Positions 1 to 11,376 of a stretch of 64,000 nucleotides of DNA are shown here, piece after piece. This DNA comes from Viscum album (taxonomy: Eukaryota > Streptophyta > Magnoliopsida > Santalales > Viscaceae), in NCBI GenBank assembly GCA_963277665.1, contig OY728130.1, positions 1,365,972,393 to 1,366,036,392 of the forward strand, given 5' to 3'. Below the pieces are notes generated by a model. It had not been told where the DNA came from and made no database searches. It worked only from the letters and a program-made list of their open reading frames with translations. Made by a program: the position numbers and the translations under genes. Position 1 is the stretch's first letter, and the number at the start of each line of letters is the position of its first letter.

Positions 1-189
1 GAGTTCAGACTCTATATATGAGATAATACTTTTGAAATAATCTAAGTGAGTATTTATGGAAGTTGGTATACAACCTATTTTCTTGAGGAGTAGGTTCTCT
101 TGGAATAAGAACGCTACGAGTGAAAGCCTATGGCTAACTGTGATCTTGAAACTGTGACTTGAAGACTACATGAATTTGGGGATTTGTAA

Positions 190-315
190 CTTACTAAGAC
201 TCTGTGTCTTACTAAGACTCCATGTCTTACTGAGACTCGGTGTCTTACTGAGACTCCATGCCTTACTAAGACTCTGGGTCTTACCAAGACTCTATGTCTT
301 ATTAATACTAGGTAT
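190..315 (+). repeat. 18-bp tandem repeat, seven units
   Basis: Seven consecutive 18-bp units of the form cttactaagactctgtgt (190-207, 208-225, and so on), with one to four changes between units and the last unit the most degraded. Because 18 is a multiple of three, one frame stays open and reads as a hexapeptide repeat (LLRLxV). That is a by-product of the period, not evidence of a protein. The array lies inside the split LTR. Confidence 0.9.
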
Positions 316-496
316 TCTGCAGATTACGTCCAATAACCCCACTTTCTATTCTATATACTAATACATGTGTGAGTTGACCATGTATTTCTATTTGGTATAC
401 TTTGTCTATTTCTTTTTGGTATACTTCATTTATTTCTTTGTGGTGTACTTTATGTATTTCTTAGTGGTATTCCTTTGTGGTTTCAGGGAGTCCTAC

Positions 497-514
497 TGAG
501 TATTGTTTTACTCA
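497..514 (+). other. Stem-loop in the LTR, TGAGTA/TACTCA
   Basis: TGAGTA, a 6-nt loop, then TACTCA, followed by cccc. The LTR-like block at 4221-8865 has TGAGC/GCTCA with the same sized loop and the same following 'ccc' (8619-8634). The paired C/G to T/A difference keeps the stem, which suggests selection on an RNA or DNA hairpin near the 3' part of these LTRs. Confidence 0.5.
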
Positions 515-684
515 CCCCTGCACAGGCTTTTCCCGAACGTGTCGTGTCTTGTGTAGACGGTCGATGCTTGAGTTCTAGGTGGACTAGGACCAGGTAGTAC
601 TTAGAGTGATTGGACAGACGAGGTGTGCTCCTACAACTCCAGAAAATTGTCCTACACCTACCATTTGGGTAGGTTTTTCTATAG

Positions 685-689
685 ATGGG
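685..689. repeat. Target-site duplication of the Athila-like element, left copy (atggg)
   Basis: atggg at 685-689 directly precedes the TG at 690. The identical atggg at 11372-11376 directly follows the other end of the element. A perfect 5-bp duplication flanking matching LTR ends fixes both borders. Confidence 0.9.
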
Positions 690-2265
690 TGATGTGTGAG
701 AATTTATCACAGATCCCTGATCAAGAGATTATTTACCTAAGCATGCAATATAGTGCACTCCCAGGGTTGGTCTCGAGGAGGCAACTTACACAACACCGAA
801 ATTCTATTGTCACTATTTATTTTCTAACTAAAATATAATATAATCATGAGTTTGAAAGATGCATAAAATATTAATATATATATATGAAATGTGAACAAAA
901 TGATGTTAAAAATAAATAAAGAAGACATTTTTTCTTGGGGGATCATAATGGTTGATATCATTTTTTATTAAAATATTCTCAATATCAATTCAATGTAGTG
1001 ATCAAGATCTTTCACACTACACCCTCTCATTTGAAATATTATTTCCCTAACACCAAGATCTCTACATGTGGGGAAATACTCTTCCTAAAGCTGGATAGAA
1101 GATCTATTTTCCGACCATCGCTACCCAAGCCACACTCAATCACATTCACGACTTAGATAGTAAAGGGAAGGATGGATGTCGAATGAGAAGAAGAACTCGG
1201 TGATAGAGAAAATGGGGAAATCACACACTATAATCAATTTAAACACCAAAAAAATTCTCAGAATTAAATAAATAGATTATAATTGAATCCCAATTAAACT
1301 CAATCAACCACCATTCTCCCCCTCAAACAAATGTTGAGGTTAGTTTCCCATTCTCATGGAGTTAGAAGAGAATACGGTGAGAGAAACACATAAAAGTAAA
1401 AATGGAAGATCGAGATATGAAGAAGAAGACTAATATAAATTAAAAGTTTAAAAATATACTATATCATAAAATAAAATATAAACCTACACAAAATGTCCAC
1501 TACTTTCCCAACCCTTTGAAATGAAGAGGGAGTACATTTTTTTAGGCAAGGGGATGAAATATTTGGCTCCAAAATATTTCCACCGAATGTATGCACGTGT
1601 ATAGCCTCATTAATGACAAAATTTGGAAATTGTTCATTATTTAAAATTGTTCCAATATATATCCTATTTATAAACACAAAATTTTAGCTTCATTGGACAA
1701 GTAATTAAGGATTTATGGCCGATACACTCAGAATATTTAATTCTGCCAAACAGACTCTTCGTATTCCAATGCACTGAGTTACAATGCATTTATGGCCTTG
1801 AGAATGATGGAATAAGGAATAGAAATATTATTAAAAGTTGTTACTAAGGATTTAATATTTCCATATGTTTAATTTAATCTCCAATGGTTTTTCCATTTAT
1901 GATATATAGTCCCAACAATAAAATTCGTCAGATCTGTGCACAGTTTTTGAGGCGTGAATTGTGAGATGGATTTGAGCCTCCAAATGATGAATTGATCTCT
2001 AGGTCCACAAAGATAAAATGAATCCCATAAAACATAGAAACCTATGAAAGAATAATTTTTTTAATTTAGATCGATTAAGTAAATGTTATTTCCAAAAAAT
2101 TGAAATAATTTAAAACAGTTCAAATTCAAAATAAGCCATTTTAGCAATTAAGCTAAAAAATGATTAAAAACTATAAAATGTGACTATTTCCCTTGAAATA
2201 ACACATTGGTGGGATTAAAAACATTTAAATTAAGAATAAAATAATTGAAAATATTTTCTCTATAA
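690..2265 (-). repeat. 3' LTR of the Athila-like element
   Basis: Aligns end to end with 9800-11371. Shared landmarks include 'gcatgcaatatagtgcactc', 'ggtctcgaggaggcaactta' and the right end 'aaaatattttctctat'. On the minus strand the LTR begins TT (TG in the other copy) and ends CA. By eye the copies differ at roughly one base in ten, with small indels, so the insertion is old. The stretch has no coding potential; ORFs on either strand are short and differ between the copies. Confidence 0.9.
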
Positions 2266-2280
2266 ATTTCCCCACACTTA
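2266..2280 (-). other. Polypurine tract of the Athila-like element
   Basis: On the minus strand TAAGTGTGGGGAAAT directly precedes the 3' LTR start. 'AGTGTGGGG' is the usual purine motif of Athila-type elements and primes plus-strand DNA synthesis. Related tracts sit farther upstream in the element at 3103-3119 and 3733-3745. Confidence 0.8.
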
Positions 2281-3102
2281 AACATTGCACTCCTAAGCAA
2301 TCATCTTATACCAAGGTCAAAACAAATTTCTCAAAGCATAAATGACAACACAACTCAATTATCTTATCAAAGAAAATATCATGACTCCTATATGGATACA
2401 AATTTCATAACTCCTCAAAAATAATAATAATCCATTTAATTTAATTTTAATCCTCACATGCATGTCATACCTACCTTCCTGGAAAATTATTTCTCTCTTC
2501 ACTCAAGGATATTTAATGTGGAGTTTTTCTCATTCACAAGAACATGTGTGATATCCATAGGCTTTCTATCCTCCTAATATATCCACTTAATAGAGTGAAA
2601 AAATGTGTCAATAATGAGGTCTTTTTTATGAGTTGTTTTGAGGCTGAGGGTTGGTAGGTTCAAAATATAAAAACATCTGAGGCAGAATGAGGAGGCTAAG
2701 CTCTAAAGTGAAGTAAATGCATGAAAACGAGTTTTCTCAAGAATGGTGTGCTCCTCAATCATCTCAAAAATGAATCACCACCAAAAACCTCTTCCTTTTA
2801 GAATTTAACACTTTTAATTTCATCATAAATGAATTTATTCCCTCTTTTCCCCAGTTGTAGCATTGTTTTAGCTTGAATTTAGATCTGGATTTCTCTTTAG
2901 AAACATGTTTTTTGAGGAAAAGAGAGGTGGATTTTGATCTTCAAAAATTAGTGAACACCCAGACCATATGTGTAACTATATTTTGGGCCACCCATAAATC
3001 TTTAAATCATGACATTTATTCTACCCAAGTAGAAATAAATATGGAAATACATTCAATTTAGCTCAAAAAGATTCTTCAAGAAAGCAAAATACATCCCATT
3101 TT

Positions 3103-3119
3103 CTCCCTCCCCCACACTT
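3103..3119 (-). other. PPT-like purine tract, internal copy
   Basis: Minus strand AAGTGTGGGGGAGGGAG, a better match to the Athila purine motif than the one next to the LTR. It could be a second plus-strand priming site. Confidence 0.5.
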
Positions 3120-3732
3120 GATTTCAACAACAATCATGCATTTAAATTATAGAGAATGTTGTAAAGGTATAAATGGATTGTAATGTGGCTAAATAAAAAG
3201 TTATTTTGTGTCTAATAGGGTCTTAAATAAGGTCATATGAAAAGGTATTCCAAAATAAGAGTTTAATGCAAAAGGGATTTCAAAGTGATGCCTCAATCAT
3301 ACTTAACACATTCCATGAACTCTAACAGCTTTGAAAAAGAGAAAAATAGAAAGTTATGGATCAAAAAATATTTCTCAAGACTCAAGAAAAAATTAAATTT
3401 AAGAATATTTTAAAAAGGTTTTGAAACATCTCGGGTTGGGAAAGATTTTCAATTTGGATAGTACTAATGCACATGAGTTTCAAAATCAATCAAACTTCTT
3501 CAAATAAAAAGATCAAAAATTAGAAACAAAATCCATTAAACAATAATTTAAATCATCAAACATTAAAATCAATAAATGTTCCCAAAATACCAAGATGGTT
3601 TGAATTTTACAAAGTATTCGATTTAGCTTAAGAATCCTAAAAAAATGAAAAATGAAAATAAGAAAATTTCAAAAAAACAACATGAAAAATAAAATGAAAT
3701 AACACACAAAATTCCTAAAAACAAGTTTAAAT

Positions 3733-3745
3733 CCCTCCCCCACAT
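3733..3745 (-). other. PPT-like purine tract, second internal copy
   Basis: Minus strand AATGTGGGGGAGG, the third copy of the motif within 1.5 kb, spaced about 630 bp from the previous one. Confidence 0.45.
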
Positions 3746-6443
3746 TTATTCTATTTGCTACCCTCTTTTTATCTCAAATCAGATCATGAAAATTTTCATG
3801 CAGAATTTATATTGGGTAGAAAACAAAATAAAGAAAATGAATGATATAACATGATTTATTTTTCAGAGGCAATATTGAGTTAAGATCCTAGCTTCTACCA
3901 ATTTAAAACTACAATAAAGAAATTAAAACATATAATAAAAATAAATAAAAATAAATATAAAGAGGTTAAAAAAGGGATAATTCTTGGTTTAACCCCCCAA
4001 GTGGGTGCTAGGTTTTTACTACACCTAGTCAGGTGGTTGCAGTGAGTTATCCCCAATCAGAAGTTAGATGTGGTTTCTTTGAGATTAACCACCACATGTG
4101 ACTTTTCTCAGTGTCCATGAGTAAACAATGATATTGGAGAACCCCAAAGAAGATAATAAAATTCCTAACCCCCAAGAAATAAGAAAGATAAAATTTGAGT
4201 TCAAGAGTGGGAGGGAAAAGTGTAACACCCTGAGATTTTATAAGAAATATTCATTTTAATTTCTTGAATGTATTGTGTTGTACGCTACACCAAGATTAGA
4301 TTGCACTATATGAAATACCGTATTAGCCTGTAGTATATGCAACACTATTCTTATCTTGTGTTGCACGCAAGAGAGACCTTCCTCAATAGCGTGTGTTGTA
4401 CACAATACCGAGTTTTACTAAACAAAGATATATTGTTATAATATTATTATGAACTAGATGTTATGAATATTATTAACCAAATTTTGAATTTTATAACATT
4501 ATCATTCATCTTACACATATTCTAGAACATGGTATGAGAACAAAATAAAATTTTCAGGTAAAATAAGTATTTTTTCAAAAAATGCAGTTTTGTCGCCTTT
4601 TGATGGTGCACCCATTTTAAATATAATTTTTGAAAAGTTTATAAGATAAATTTGAAAAAATAAACTATTTATTTTGAATCAGGATATAAAAATTTACTTT
4701 GGATAAATTTTTCATATTTTTATGATAACCTTCATATTTTGATGAATAGTAAAAATACGCTAAATTTTAATTTAAAACAACTTTTTCCATCAAGATAATT
4801 TATATGGTTAAATTATAATATTTAATAGTTTTAAAGTATAAATATAATATATTTTTACCATTTAATATAATTTATGTCATTAGCATTAATTTTACATTGA
4901 ATTCATAGGTAAAAACATTTCAATCTTTTTCAATGTTTTAAATTTTAAAACCCGTTTTCTCAACAACGGGATTAATTTTAAATTAATTACTGCATCTTCT
5001 ATGTTTTGAATTTGGAAAAATTGATTCCATATTTGGAAACAGTAGGTCTAAATTGTGTAAATAGGTAACTTTTATTTTTTAGACATGATGAATAATAACT
5101 ACGGTTAATTTTATTTACCACAGTTAAAGGTAAATCAGGTAATTAAGGGTAAAAATAATATTATAAAATTACCCTAACACTTGTATTAATATAATTTATT
5201 TATTATATTTCTCTCTAAAACATACTTTGGTTGAAATGGAATCTATTGGAACCCACTTTGATGAGATTAAGACCTTTAATTTATTTTATTTAAAGGAAAG
5301 TGAAATATGTCTCACTCAAACTTTATTAATTAAATTATTTTTAATATAAGGTTATACAGAATATAAATTTAATTATAAATACTCATTTTAAAGATAAAAT
5401 GTTTTTATTCATCATGGTAATTTATTTTTAATTTTTAAAAAATATATAATTACCTTAATAGCTTATACATTAATGATACAGAAATTATTTATTTAGTGAA
5501 AAATCAATAATATAGTTTTTATTAAAATAATAATACCGATCAAAAGAACCAAAAAATCGACCAAACATCATTGTTAGAGTATATATAAACCATAATTATC
5601 CAAGGGTTTACTTGTGGACCATTTTGATCCTTATAAAATAGATTATGACATTTATATTATTTTATTTTTAAATGATGTTAAAGTTGTCACCTTCATAATT
5701 TAATAAAGATAACATTTTAAAAGTTGGTTTTTTAGAAGATAAATTAGACTAAAAGTGTTCTTATGAAATATATTAGATTTATATTAATAATAGTATTTTA
5801 TTTTTAATTTTTATGCAACAAATAAGTATATTAAATAATTATACAAAAATGATGTAGTAATTATTTTATTAAGAAAAATATCAAATAAATGGTTTTAAAA
5901 ATATTAAAATAAATATTATATGAACTAATTAATATGATCCATGAATTTTATAGATAAATATTACCTGTTAGGAATCTATTAAATATTTTGGTTCGAACAT
6001 ATCTTCTGTTTGGATTTTATTTAAATTCAAATAATTGAATAGTGTCAAAATTGACACTATTGGTATTTTATAAAAATAACATATTATTAAATTTTTTAAA
6101 AATCCCAAAAATATTTAAAAATTAAAAATTAAAAATTATATGGTCTAAAATTTCATAATGTATCTAATTATGGACAATTAAAAACACATAATTAAGTATT
6201 TATAACAATTTAAAATTTAGAATATTATTACCACAAATAAAATCAAATAGATTAAATAAGGATAAATCAAAATGATAAGGTTTAAAATAAATTCCAAACA
6301 TGTCTAAATTTTATTGTTTGATTATATTACTACTCTATCTCATATAATACTTGAATTTGAGTCATTTTAGAGGTTTTTATGTGGGGTTTTATTTTATTAT
6401 AAATTAATATTTTTGAGAGTTTCCTAAAGTGCCCCTCTCCTCT

Positions 6444-6455
6444 CTTATAAAATGG
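6444..6455 (+). promoter_or_regulatory. TATA-box region of the 4.6-kb LTR
   Basis: cttataaaatgg follows a CT-rich stretch and precedes 'cacctcctccctctcc', as in LTR promoters where transcription starts some 30 bp downstream. It lies near the middle of the LTR, which supports plus orientation and a U3 of about 2.2 kb. Confidence 0.5.
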
Positions 6456-6791
6456 CACCTCCTCCCTCTCCTATTCACACCATTTTGAGCTTTAAAACTT
6501 GAAAAAACCCTTCCCATTTCTCTTATAAACTTCCCTAGAGACATACTAGAGGTCCTGGACTTCTTCAAATACCAACCTTAGTGCCCTAAGAGGAGGTTAA
6601 GAAGAGGCACGCCGAAGAAGAGGTAATATCCTTTACCAATTATTTCAAACTTATTTCTTCTTCTGCTTCTTCTATATGAGTTGTTTAATTATTAGTTAAT
6701 AACTAAAATATCACTTGTATACTAATATGTTATTATGAATATGAAACAACCATATTCCATCTTCTATCCATCCTATGAAAAATGAAATCAC

Positions 6792-7222
6792 CACGCGTGC
6801 GTACGTACGACCTACCGTCACCACACCGTGATGTAATCTGTTTTTCATAACCAACCTACTTGAATGGGTATAATAATGGAAGAAATAACTATATATGATT
6901 ATTTTAAAGTGATATTTATTCTGAAAAATTATACACCATACACTTCAATATAATTCCAAAATCATGGGAATGATATTGTCGCTTGTGCGTACGTACGACT
7001 TACTGTCTCCACGACGCGATGAGATTCATTCTCCATGTTAACCATTAAAGAATGATTATAAAGTATGTATAATAAATAATCATGAAATATATGAAATAAT
7101 AATTCTAATTTATTTATGTATATATATATATATATATTTGTGTCATTTACTTCCATTTAATTTAATAAGGGAACAAAAACAGCGTTCATGCATATGTACG
7201 ACCTACCGTCTCCATGAACAGT
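6792..7222 (+). repeat. Three spaced copies of a CpG-containing unit in the 4.6-kb LTR
   Basis: Cores at about 6792-6830, 6980-7020 and 7183-7222 share 'gtacgtacgacctaccgtc' followed by 'tccac.a...tgat'. Spacing is about 190 and 203 bp, so these are the conserved parts of three diverged repeat units of roughly 200 bp. Between the cores the sequence is AT-rich and less conserved. Confidence 0.75.
7119..7137. repeat. (TA)n microsatellite
   Basis: Uninterrupted TA dinucleotides inside the second spacer of the 200-bp repeat unit. Confidence 0.9.
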
Positions 7223-8286
7223 GTATTTCATTCCATTTATCGATAGATTATATATATTAATATATTGAATATATATGATATATATACCATGTTTTACATT
7301 TTTTAAGTAATTAATCATGATCTAAGTAATCATATTAAAAATTACAAGTCAAAACACATACGATAAATGAAACGATTTTACCCAAAACACTGCTTTAACA
7401 TGGAATTGACAAATGAATGGGAAATATAAAGTCATAAGGAATAATATATGATATCATAAATATTATTATGGTTCTGTTAAAAGTTTATAATATGTTTAAA
7501 CCCAATATACAAGAGTTTCATACACGCACAGAATAAATTATACCTAAGGTAAGGGGTAACTTTGCCAATCTAGTTTCTATCCGAGATTGCTTATTTGTAA
7601 GTATTTACAGGGGTTATATTTATCATCCATGTCCATGTCTTTTAAAAATGTTTTAATAAATTTTTTAATATTCTTCCATGTATTTTCAAAGTCATGTTTA
7701 CCTCTTTTTTGACTTTTACTATGTGGTATGTAAGGAATCTTTCTTTTGTTTACCATATAAGGTACTTTTTGACTTTTCCTAAACAAGTACGAGGAGAATG
7801 TTTTTTTAAAATTATATGGCATGAATGGATTTTTACGATTTAATAATGACTTATTTACATAAATATTACTCTACAAGATTTCATTATTATTTTCAACAAA
7901 ATTATTTTCTTTTAAAATTGCACATCATTTTGAGAAAAGAAAATGATTTGAAAGAAGAAAGGATATTTTCCTCAAGAATTAATTTCAAGTGTTTTATCAA
8001 AACTATTTTCCATATATGATAACATTATTTAATATGGTTATGTTTCAATCATAATGTATCTATTATTTACATCGTTTTATTTTTTTTATGATGAAATTAT
8101 ATCCATTGTTTTATATGGATTATGTTATGATGGGATGATGTTTATGAAACCCATTTTATTCGTTGGGTTATGATGAATGATTTATGTTTATTTTGTGGAA
8201 CACGAAATAAAGATTTCATTATGAGATGGGTGGGACCTATATCTCTTTCAAATTAATTGGGTAATGATTTATATCTCATGAGATAT

Positions 8287-8360
8287 ACATGGATAGAACG
8301 ACAAGTAAATACGGTTCAGTAATACATGGCTGGAACGGCAGGTAAACCTGGTTCAGTAAT
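8287..8360 (+). repeat. 37-bp tandem duplication
   Basis: Two units, each starting acatgg and ending ggttcagtaat (8287-8323 and 8324-8360), with several substitutions between them. Confidence 0.8.
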
Positions 8361-8865
8361 GGACTTTGTCCACTATGATGGTCTTGGAAGCAATGCCTTA
8401 GCTACTATGGAAATCATATCATGTGCTTAATGGTTTTCCACAATTACATGTTTTATTCCCATGCTATTTTATCATGATTAATGTTCCTTTATGATCTATG
8501 CCTTACGTACTGCCAATATTTATTTCACAACTCAAGATTAGAGTGTTTAAACTTCATGTTCATATTTTTAAGTTCAAATGTATATGGTTTGTTTTATTTT
8601 CTCCATGCTTACCCTTACTGAGCATTTTAGCTCACCCTTTTTATGTTTTATTTTCCCCAGGATATAAAGAAAGGTTTTAGGTAAGAAAAAAAGGGGAAGA
8701 TATTTATGGGAGATGTTGAAGATCTTTCACCATGATTAGAAGATTATGTTATGAGTTTCCAAAGACACTAAACTAATACGATTATTGGGCATATTTTTGG
8801 GTCATGCATTAAGTATTCCGCAAAAGTAATGTAATGTCTATGTATTTCAAGCTTGGGTCTCTACA

Positions 8866-9776
8866 AAAATAAAATAGGGGTGGTCCTTGTTAACTTATGT
8901 GGTGTTCTCCTCCATATGATATAAAAGTTGTTGTAGAGGAGGTAGTCACACCACATGATTATCCATCTCTTCTACATTGATCACTGCCAATTGGGTGGTC
9001 TCTTTCATATCATCCAATGTCTGCCCAATTTTTTATGTATCAGAAATTTCAGGAAAGGAGCAGTCAGAAAACAATTTAGTTTGAATAAGATTAAAACATG
9101 AAGAATCAATGAAGAAATCTTCTCTTTCAAGTAAGTCATCTTGAAAATTGATCTATTTTGGAAAGACCATTAGAAACTCAATATAAGAAGGTGCATATTC
9201 ATTTTCATATTATAAATAAAGAGAGAGGTAAAAAGGTGATTATTGTTCAATATCAATGATGAGAAGATCAAGTTTCAGGTTATCTTTAACAAAGTGATTC
9301 TAGGATTCTTCCAAAAATTGTTGATCTCCCATAAGTGAATCAACTGGCATGTGTACTTCAGGGACCTCCTCAAGTAATGGTTGAGTATGAGATGATATGA
9401 TTAGTTCTTTTAGAAGGTCCTTCTCACCCTTCGCAGGTTCTTTTACATAAAAAATTATCAGTGAAATATATTCCACCACTTGTTTTGGTTTGGGTTCTGG
9501 TTCTGGATCAGGTTCAAGTTTAGGTTCGGGTTGCTCCAACATTGAACGAATATATTCCTCAAACCTTTCAGCATTTATCTTAAATTTTTGTATGTATTAT
9601 TGAATTTATTCCATATGAGATTTTTTAATTTCATCTTCTTTTTTTACCTGAGATTAGTTAGTCCATGCAGAATAATCACAATTGAAATACATCATGAACA
9701 AAGAAGTTTTTTTAGTTTTTGAAATTTATGATTTTTGTGAGTTTTTTTTGAAAAAATGGCGTGTGAAAGTGTTGAA
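8866..9776 (-). mobile_element. Internal region of the Athila-like element, part next to the 5' LTR
   Basis: Continues the Athila-like internal sequence on the right of the nested LTR. It contains the gag-like remnant at 9300-9695; 8866-9299 holds only short broken frames. On the minus strand this is the region directly downstream of the PBS, where gag is expected. Confidence 0.6.
9300..9695 (-). pseudogene. Gag-like reading frame with in-frame stops
   Basis: One minus-strand frame stays readable from an ATG at 9695 to the stop at 9300, interrupted by three TAA codons that each look like a decayed CAA (Gln). The N-terminal part reads MMYFNCDYSAWTN, then a charged Lys/Glu stretch, then 'FEEYIRSMLEQPEPK' and a Pro-Glu-Lys repeat (PEPEPKPK), and an acidic tail. 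Position just after the PBS and the hydrophilic, proline-rich character fit an N-terminal gag or gag-like protein of an Athila-type element. I cannot match it to a named domain. It is not functional as read. Confidence 0.55.
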
Positions 9777-9799
9777 CCTCCCCAGAAATGGAACCAATT
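9777..9799 (-). other. Primer binding site of the Athila-like element
   Basis: On the minus strand the LTR end CACACACCA is followed by AA and TTGGTTCCATTTCTGGGG. This matches the Athila-type PBS pattern (GGCGCC-G-TTGCC-GGGG) except at C/G positions now read as T or A. It fixes the element on the minus strand with 9800-11371 as the 5' LTR. Confidence 0.7.
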
Positions 9800-11371
9800 T
9801 GGTGTGTGGGAATTTTTTACAGATACTTGATCAAAATATTATTTACCTAAGCATGCAATATAGTGCACTCACAGGGTCGGTCTCGAGGAGGCAACTTACA
9901 CAACACCAAAATTATATTGTCACTATTTATTTTCTAACTAATATATAATATAAATATGAGTTTGAAATATGAATAATATATATATATATATTCAATTTGA
10001 ACAAAATGATGTTAAAAAGAAATAAAGAAGACATTCATTCTTGGGGGATCATAATGGTTGATATCATTGTTTATTAAAATATTCTCAATATCAATTCAGT
10101 GTAGTGATCAAGATCTGTCACACTACAACCTCTCATTCGAAATGTTATTTCCCCAACACCGAGATCTCTACATGAGGGGAAATACTCTTCCTAAATCTAG
10201 TTAGGATATCTATTTGTCAACCATCTCTACCCAAGCCACACTCCATCATATGTATGAATTAGATAGTGAAGGGGAGGATTAATGTTGAATGAGATGAAGA
10301 ACTCGGTGATAGAGAAAATGGGGAAATCACATACCATAATCAATTTAACCACCAAAAAAATTCTCAGAATTAAATAAAGAGATTATAATTGAAGAAAAAT
10401 GAAACTCAATCAACCACCATTTTCTCCCTCTAATAAATGTTGAGGTTAGTTCTCCATTCTCATGGAGTTATAAGAGAATACAGTGAGAGAAACACATAAA
10501 ATTAAAATTGGAAGAATGAGGTATGAAGAATAAGACTAATATAAATTAAAAGTTTAAAAATATAATACATCAGAAAATAAAATATAAACCTACAAAAAAT
10601 TTCCACTACTTTTCCAACCCTTTGAAATGAAGAGGGAGTATATTTTTATAGGTAAGGGGATGAAATATTTGGATCCAAAATTTTTCCACCGAATGTATGT
10701 GCCTTTATAGCCTCGTTAATGACATAATTTGTAAATTTTTACTTCTTTAAAGTTGTTCCAATATCTATCCTTTATCTACCCACAAAATTTTAGATTCATT
10801 TGAAAATTAATGAATGATTTATATCCGTTACATTCATAATATTTAATTCTGGAAGACAGACTCTTCGTATTCCAATTCATCGAGTTCTAATGAATTTATG
10901 GACTTTATAACGAAGGCATAAGGTGAGTCCATATTAATGAAAGTTCTTACCCCATATTTAATATTTATCCATGTTTAATTTAAGATCCAATAGTTTATCC
11001 ATTTATGAGATATAGTCCCAAAAATAAAATTATTCAGATCTATGTACAGTTTTCGAGGCCCGACTTGTGAGTTGGATTTGAGCTTCCAAATGATGGATTG
11101 AGCTTTAGGTACAGAATGATAAAATGAATACCATAGAACATAGGAACCTTTAAAAGAATAATTTTTCAATTTAGATCAATTAATAAAATGTTATGTATGA
11201 AACATTGAAATAATTTAAAACAGTTGAAATCCAAAATAAGCGATTTTAGAAATTAAGCTCAAAAATGATTCAAAAACTATAAAATGTGACAATTTACCTT
11301 GAAATAACACATTGTTGGGATTAAAAACATTGAAATTAAAAATAAAATAATTGAAAATATTTTCTCTATCA
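9800..11371 (-). repeat. 5' LTR of the Athila-like element
   Basis: 1572 bp. On the minus strand it begins TGATAGAGAAAATA and ends CACACACCA. It aligns along its whole length with 690-2265. The atggg duplication follows at 11372-11376. Confidence 0.9.
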
Positions 11372-11376
11372 ATGGG
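11372..11376. repeat. Target-site duplication of the Athila-like element, right copy (atggg)
   Basis: Identical to 685-689. Confidence 0.9.

Larger units (their letters stand above)
1..689 (+). mobile_element. LTR of a Tekay/Del-like Ty3 element, left part, cut by the window edge
   Basis: This segment and 11377-11684 are the two halves of one LTR. They are separated by an Athila-like element whose 5-bp target duplication (atggg) lies at both joints. The LTR start is outside the window. Visible parts are an 18-bp tandem repeat (190-315), pyrimidine-rich stretches with repeated 'tatttctttgtggt'-like words (380-480), and a small stem-loop at 497-514 followed by 'cacccctgcacagg'. A comparable stem-loop occurs in the LTR-like block 4221-8865. 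Assignment to the Tekay/Del group is inferred from that motif and from the 'catgaca' end at 11684. No coding sequence is seen. Plus orientation is inferred from the position of the stem-loop relative to the end. Confidence 0.6.
2281..4220 (-). mobile_element. Internal region of the Athila-like element, part next to the 3' LTR
   Basis: AT-rich, stop-filled sequence with no recognisable domain on either strand. Two more purine tracts of the PPT type read on the minus strand at 3103-3119 and 3733-3745, so this may be the long 3' untranslated region seen in Athila-type elements. The region ends where the nested LTR-like block begins at 4221. Confidence 0.6.
4221..8865 (+). mobile_element. Large solo LTR (about 4.6 kb) nested in the Athila-like element
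   Basis: Begins TGTAACACCCTGAG, a common start of Tekay/Del LTRs, and ends TTGGGTCTCTACA. Flanks are aaaag (4216-4220) and aaaat (8866-8870), a four-of-five match in A-rich sequence, so the TSD is weak support. Inside, in order: an AT-rich first half (U3-like), a TATA box at 6445-6452, three diverged copies of a 'gtacgtacgacctaccgtc' unit, a 37-bp duplication (8287-8360) and a stem-loop (8619-8634). The Athila-like internal sequence resumes on both sides. No coding domain was found. It could instead be a LARD-type non-coding element. Confidence 0.6.
690..11371 (-). mobile_element. Athila-like Ty3/gypsy retrotransposon, decayed, carrying a nested LTR
   Basis: The element reads on the minus strand: 5' LTR 9800-11371, PBS, internal region, PPT, 3' LTR 690-2265. 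The LTRs are about 1.57 kb, both have TG...CA-type ends, and the whole is flanked by atggg duplications. Its 10.7-kb length resembles Athila elements, but 4.6 kb of that is a nested LTR-like block (4221-8865). Only about 2.9 kb of own internal sequence remains, so it is deleted or non-autonomous. The PBS resembles the Athila type with C-to-T decay, and 'AGTGTGGGG' purine motifs typical of this group occur three times. Only a gag-like remnant (9300-9695) is recognisable; no reverse transcriptase or integrase was seen. Confidence 0.85.

Noticed and set aside
4216..8870. aaaag/aaaat as a firm target-site duplication
   Set aside because: Four of five match in A-rich DNA is weak, so it was used only as minor support.
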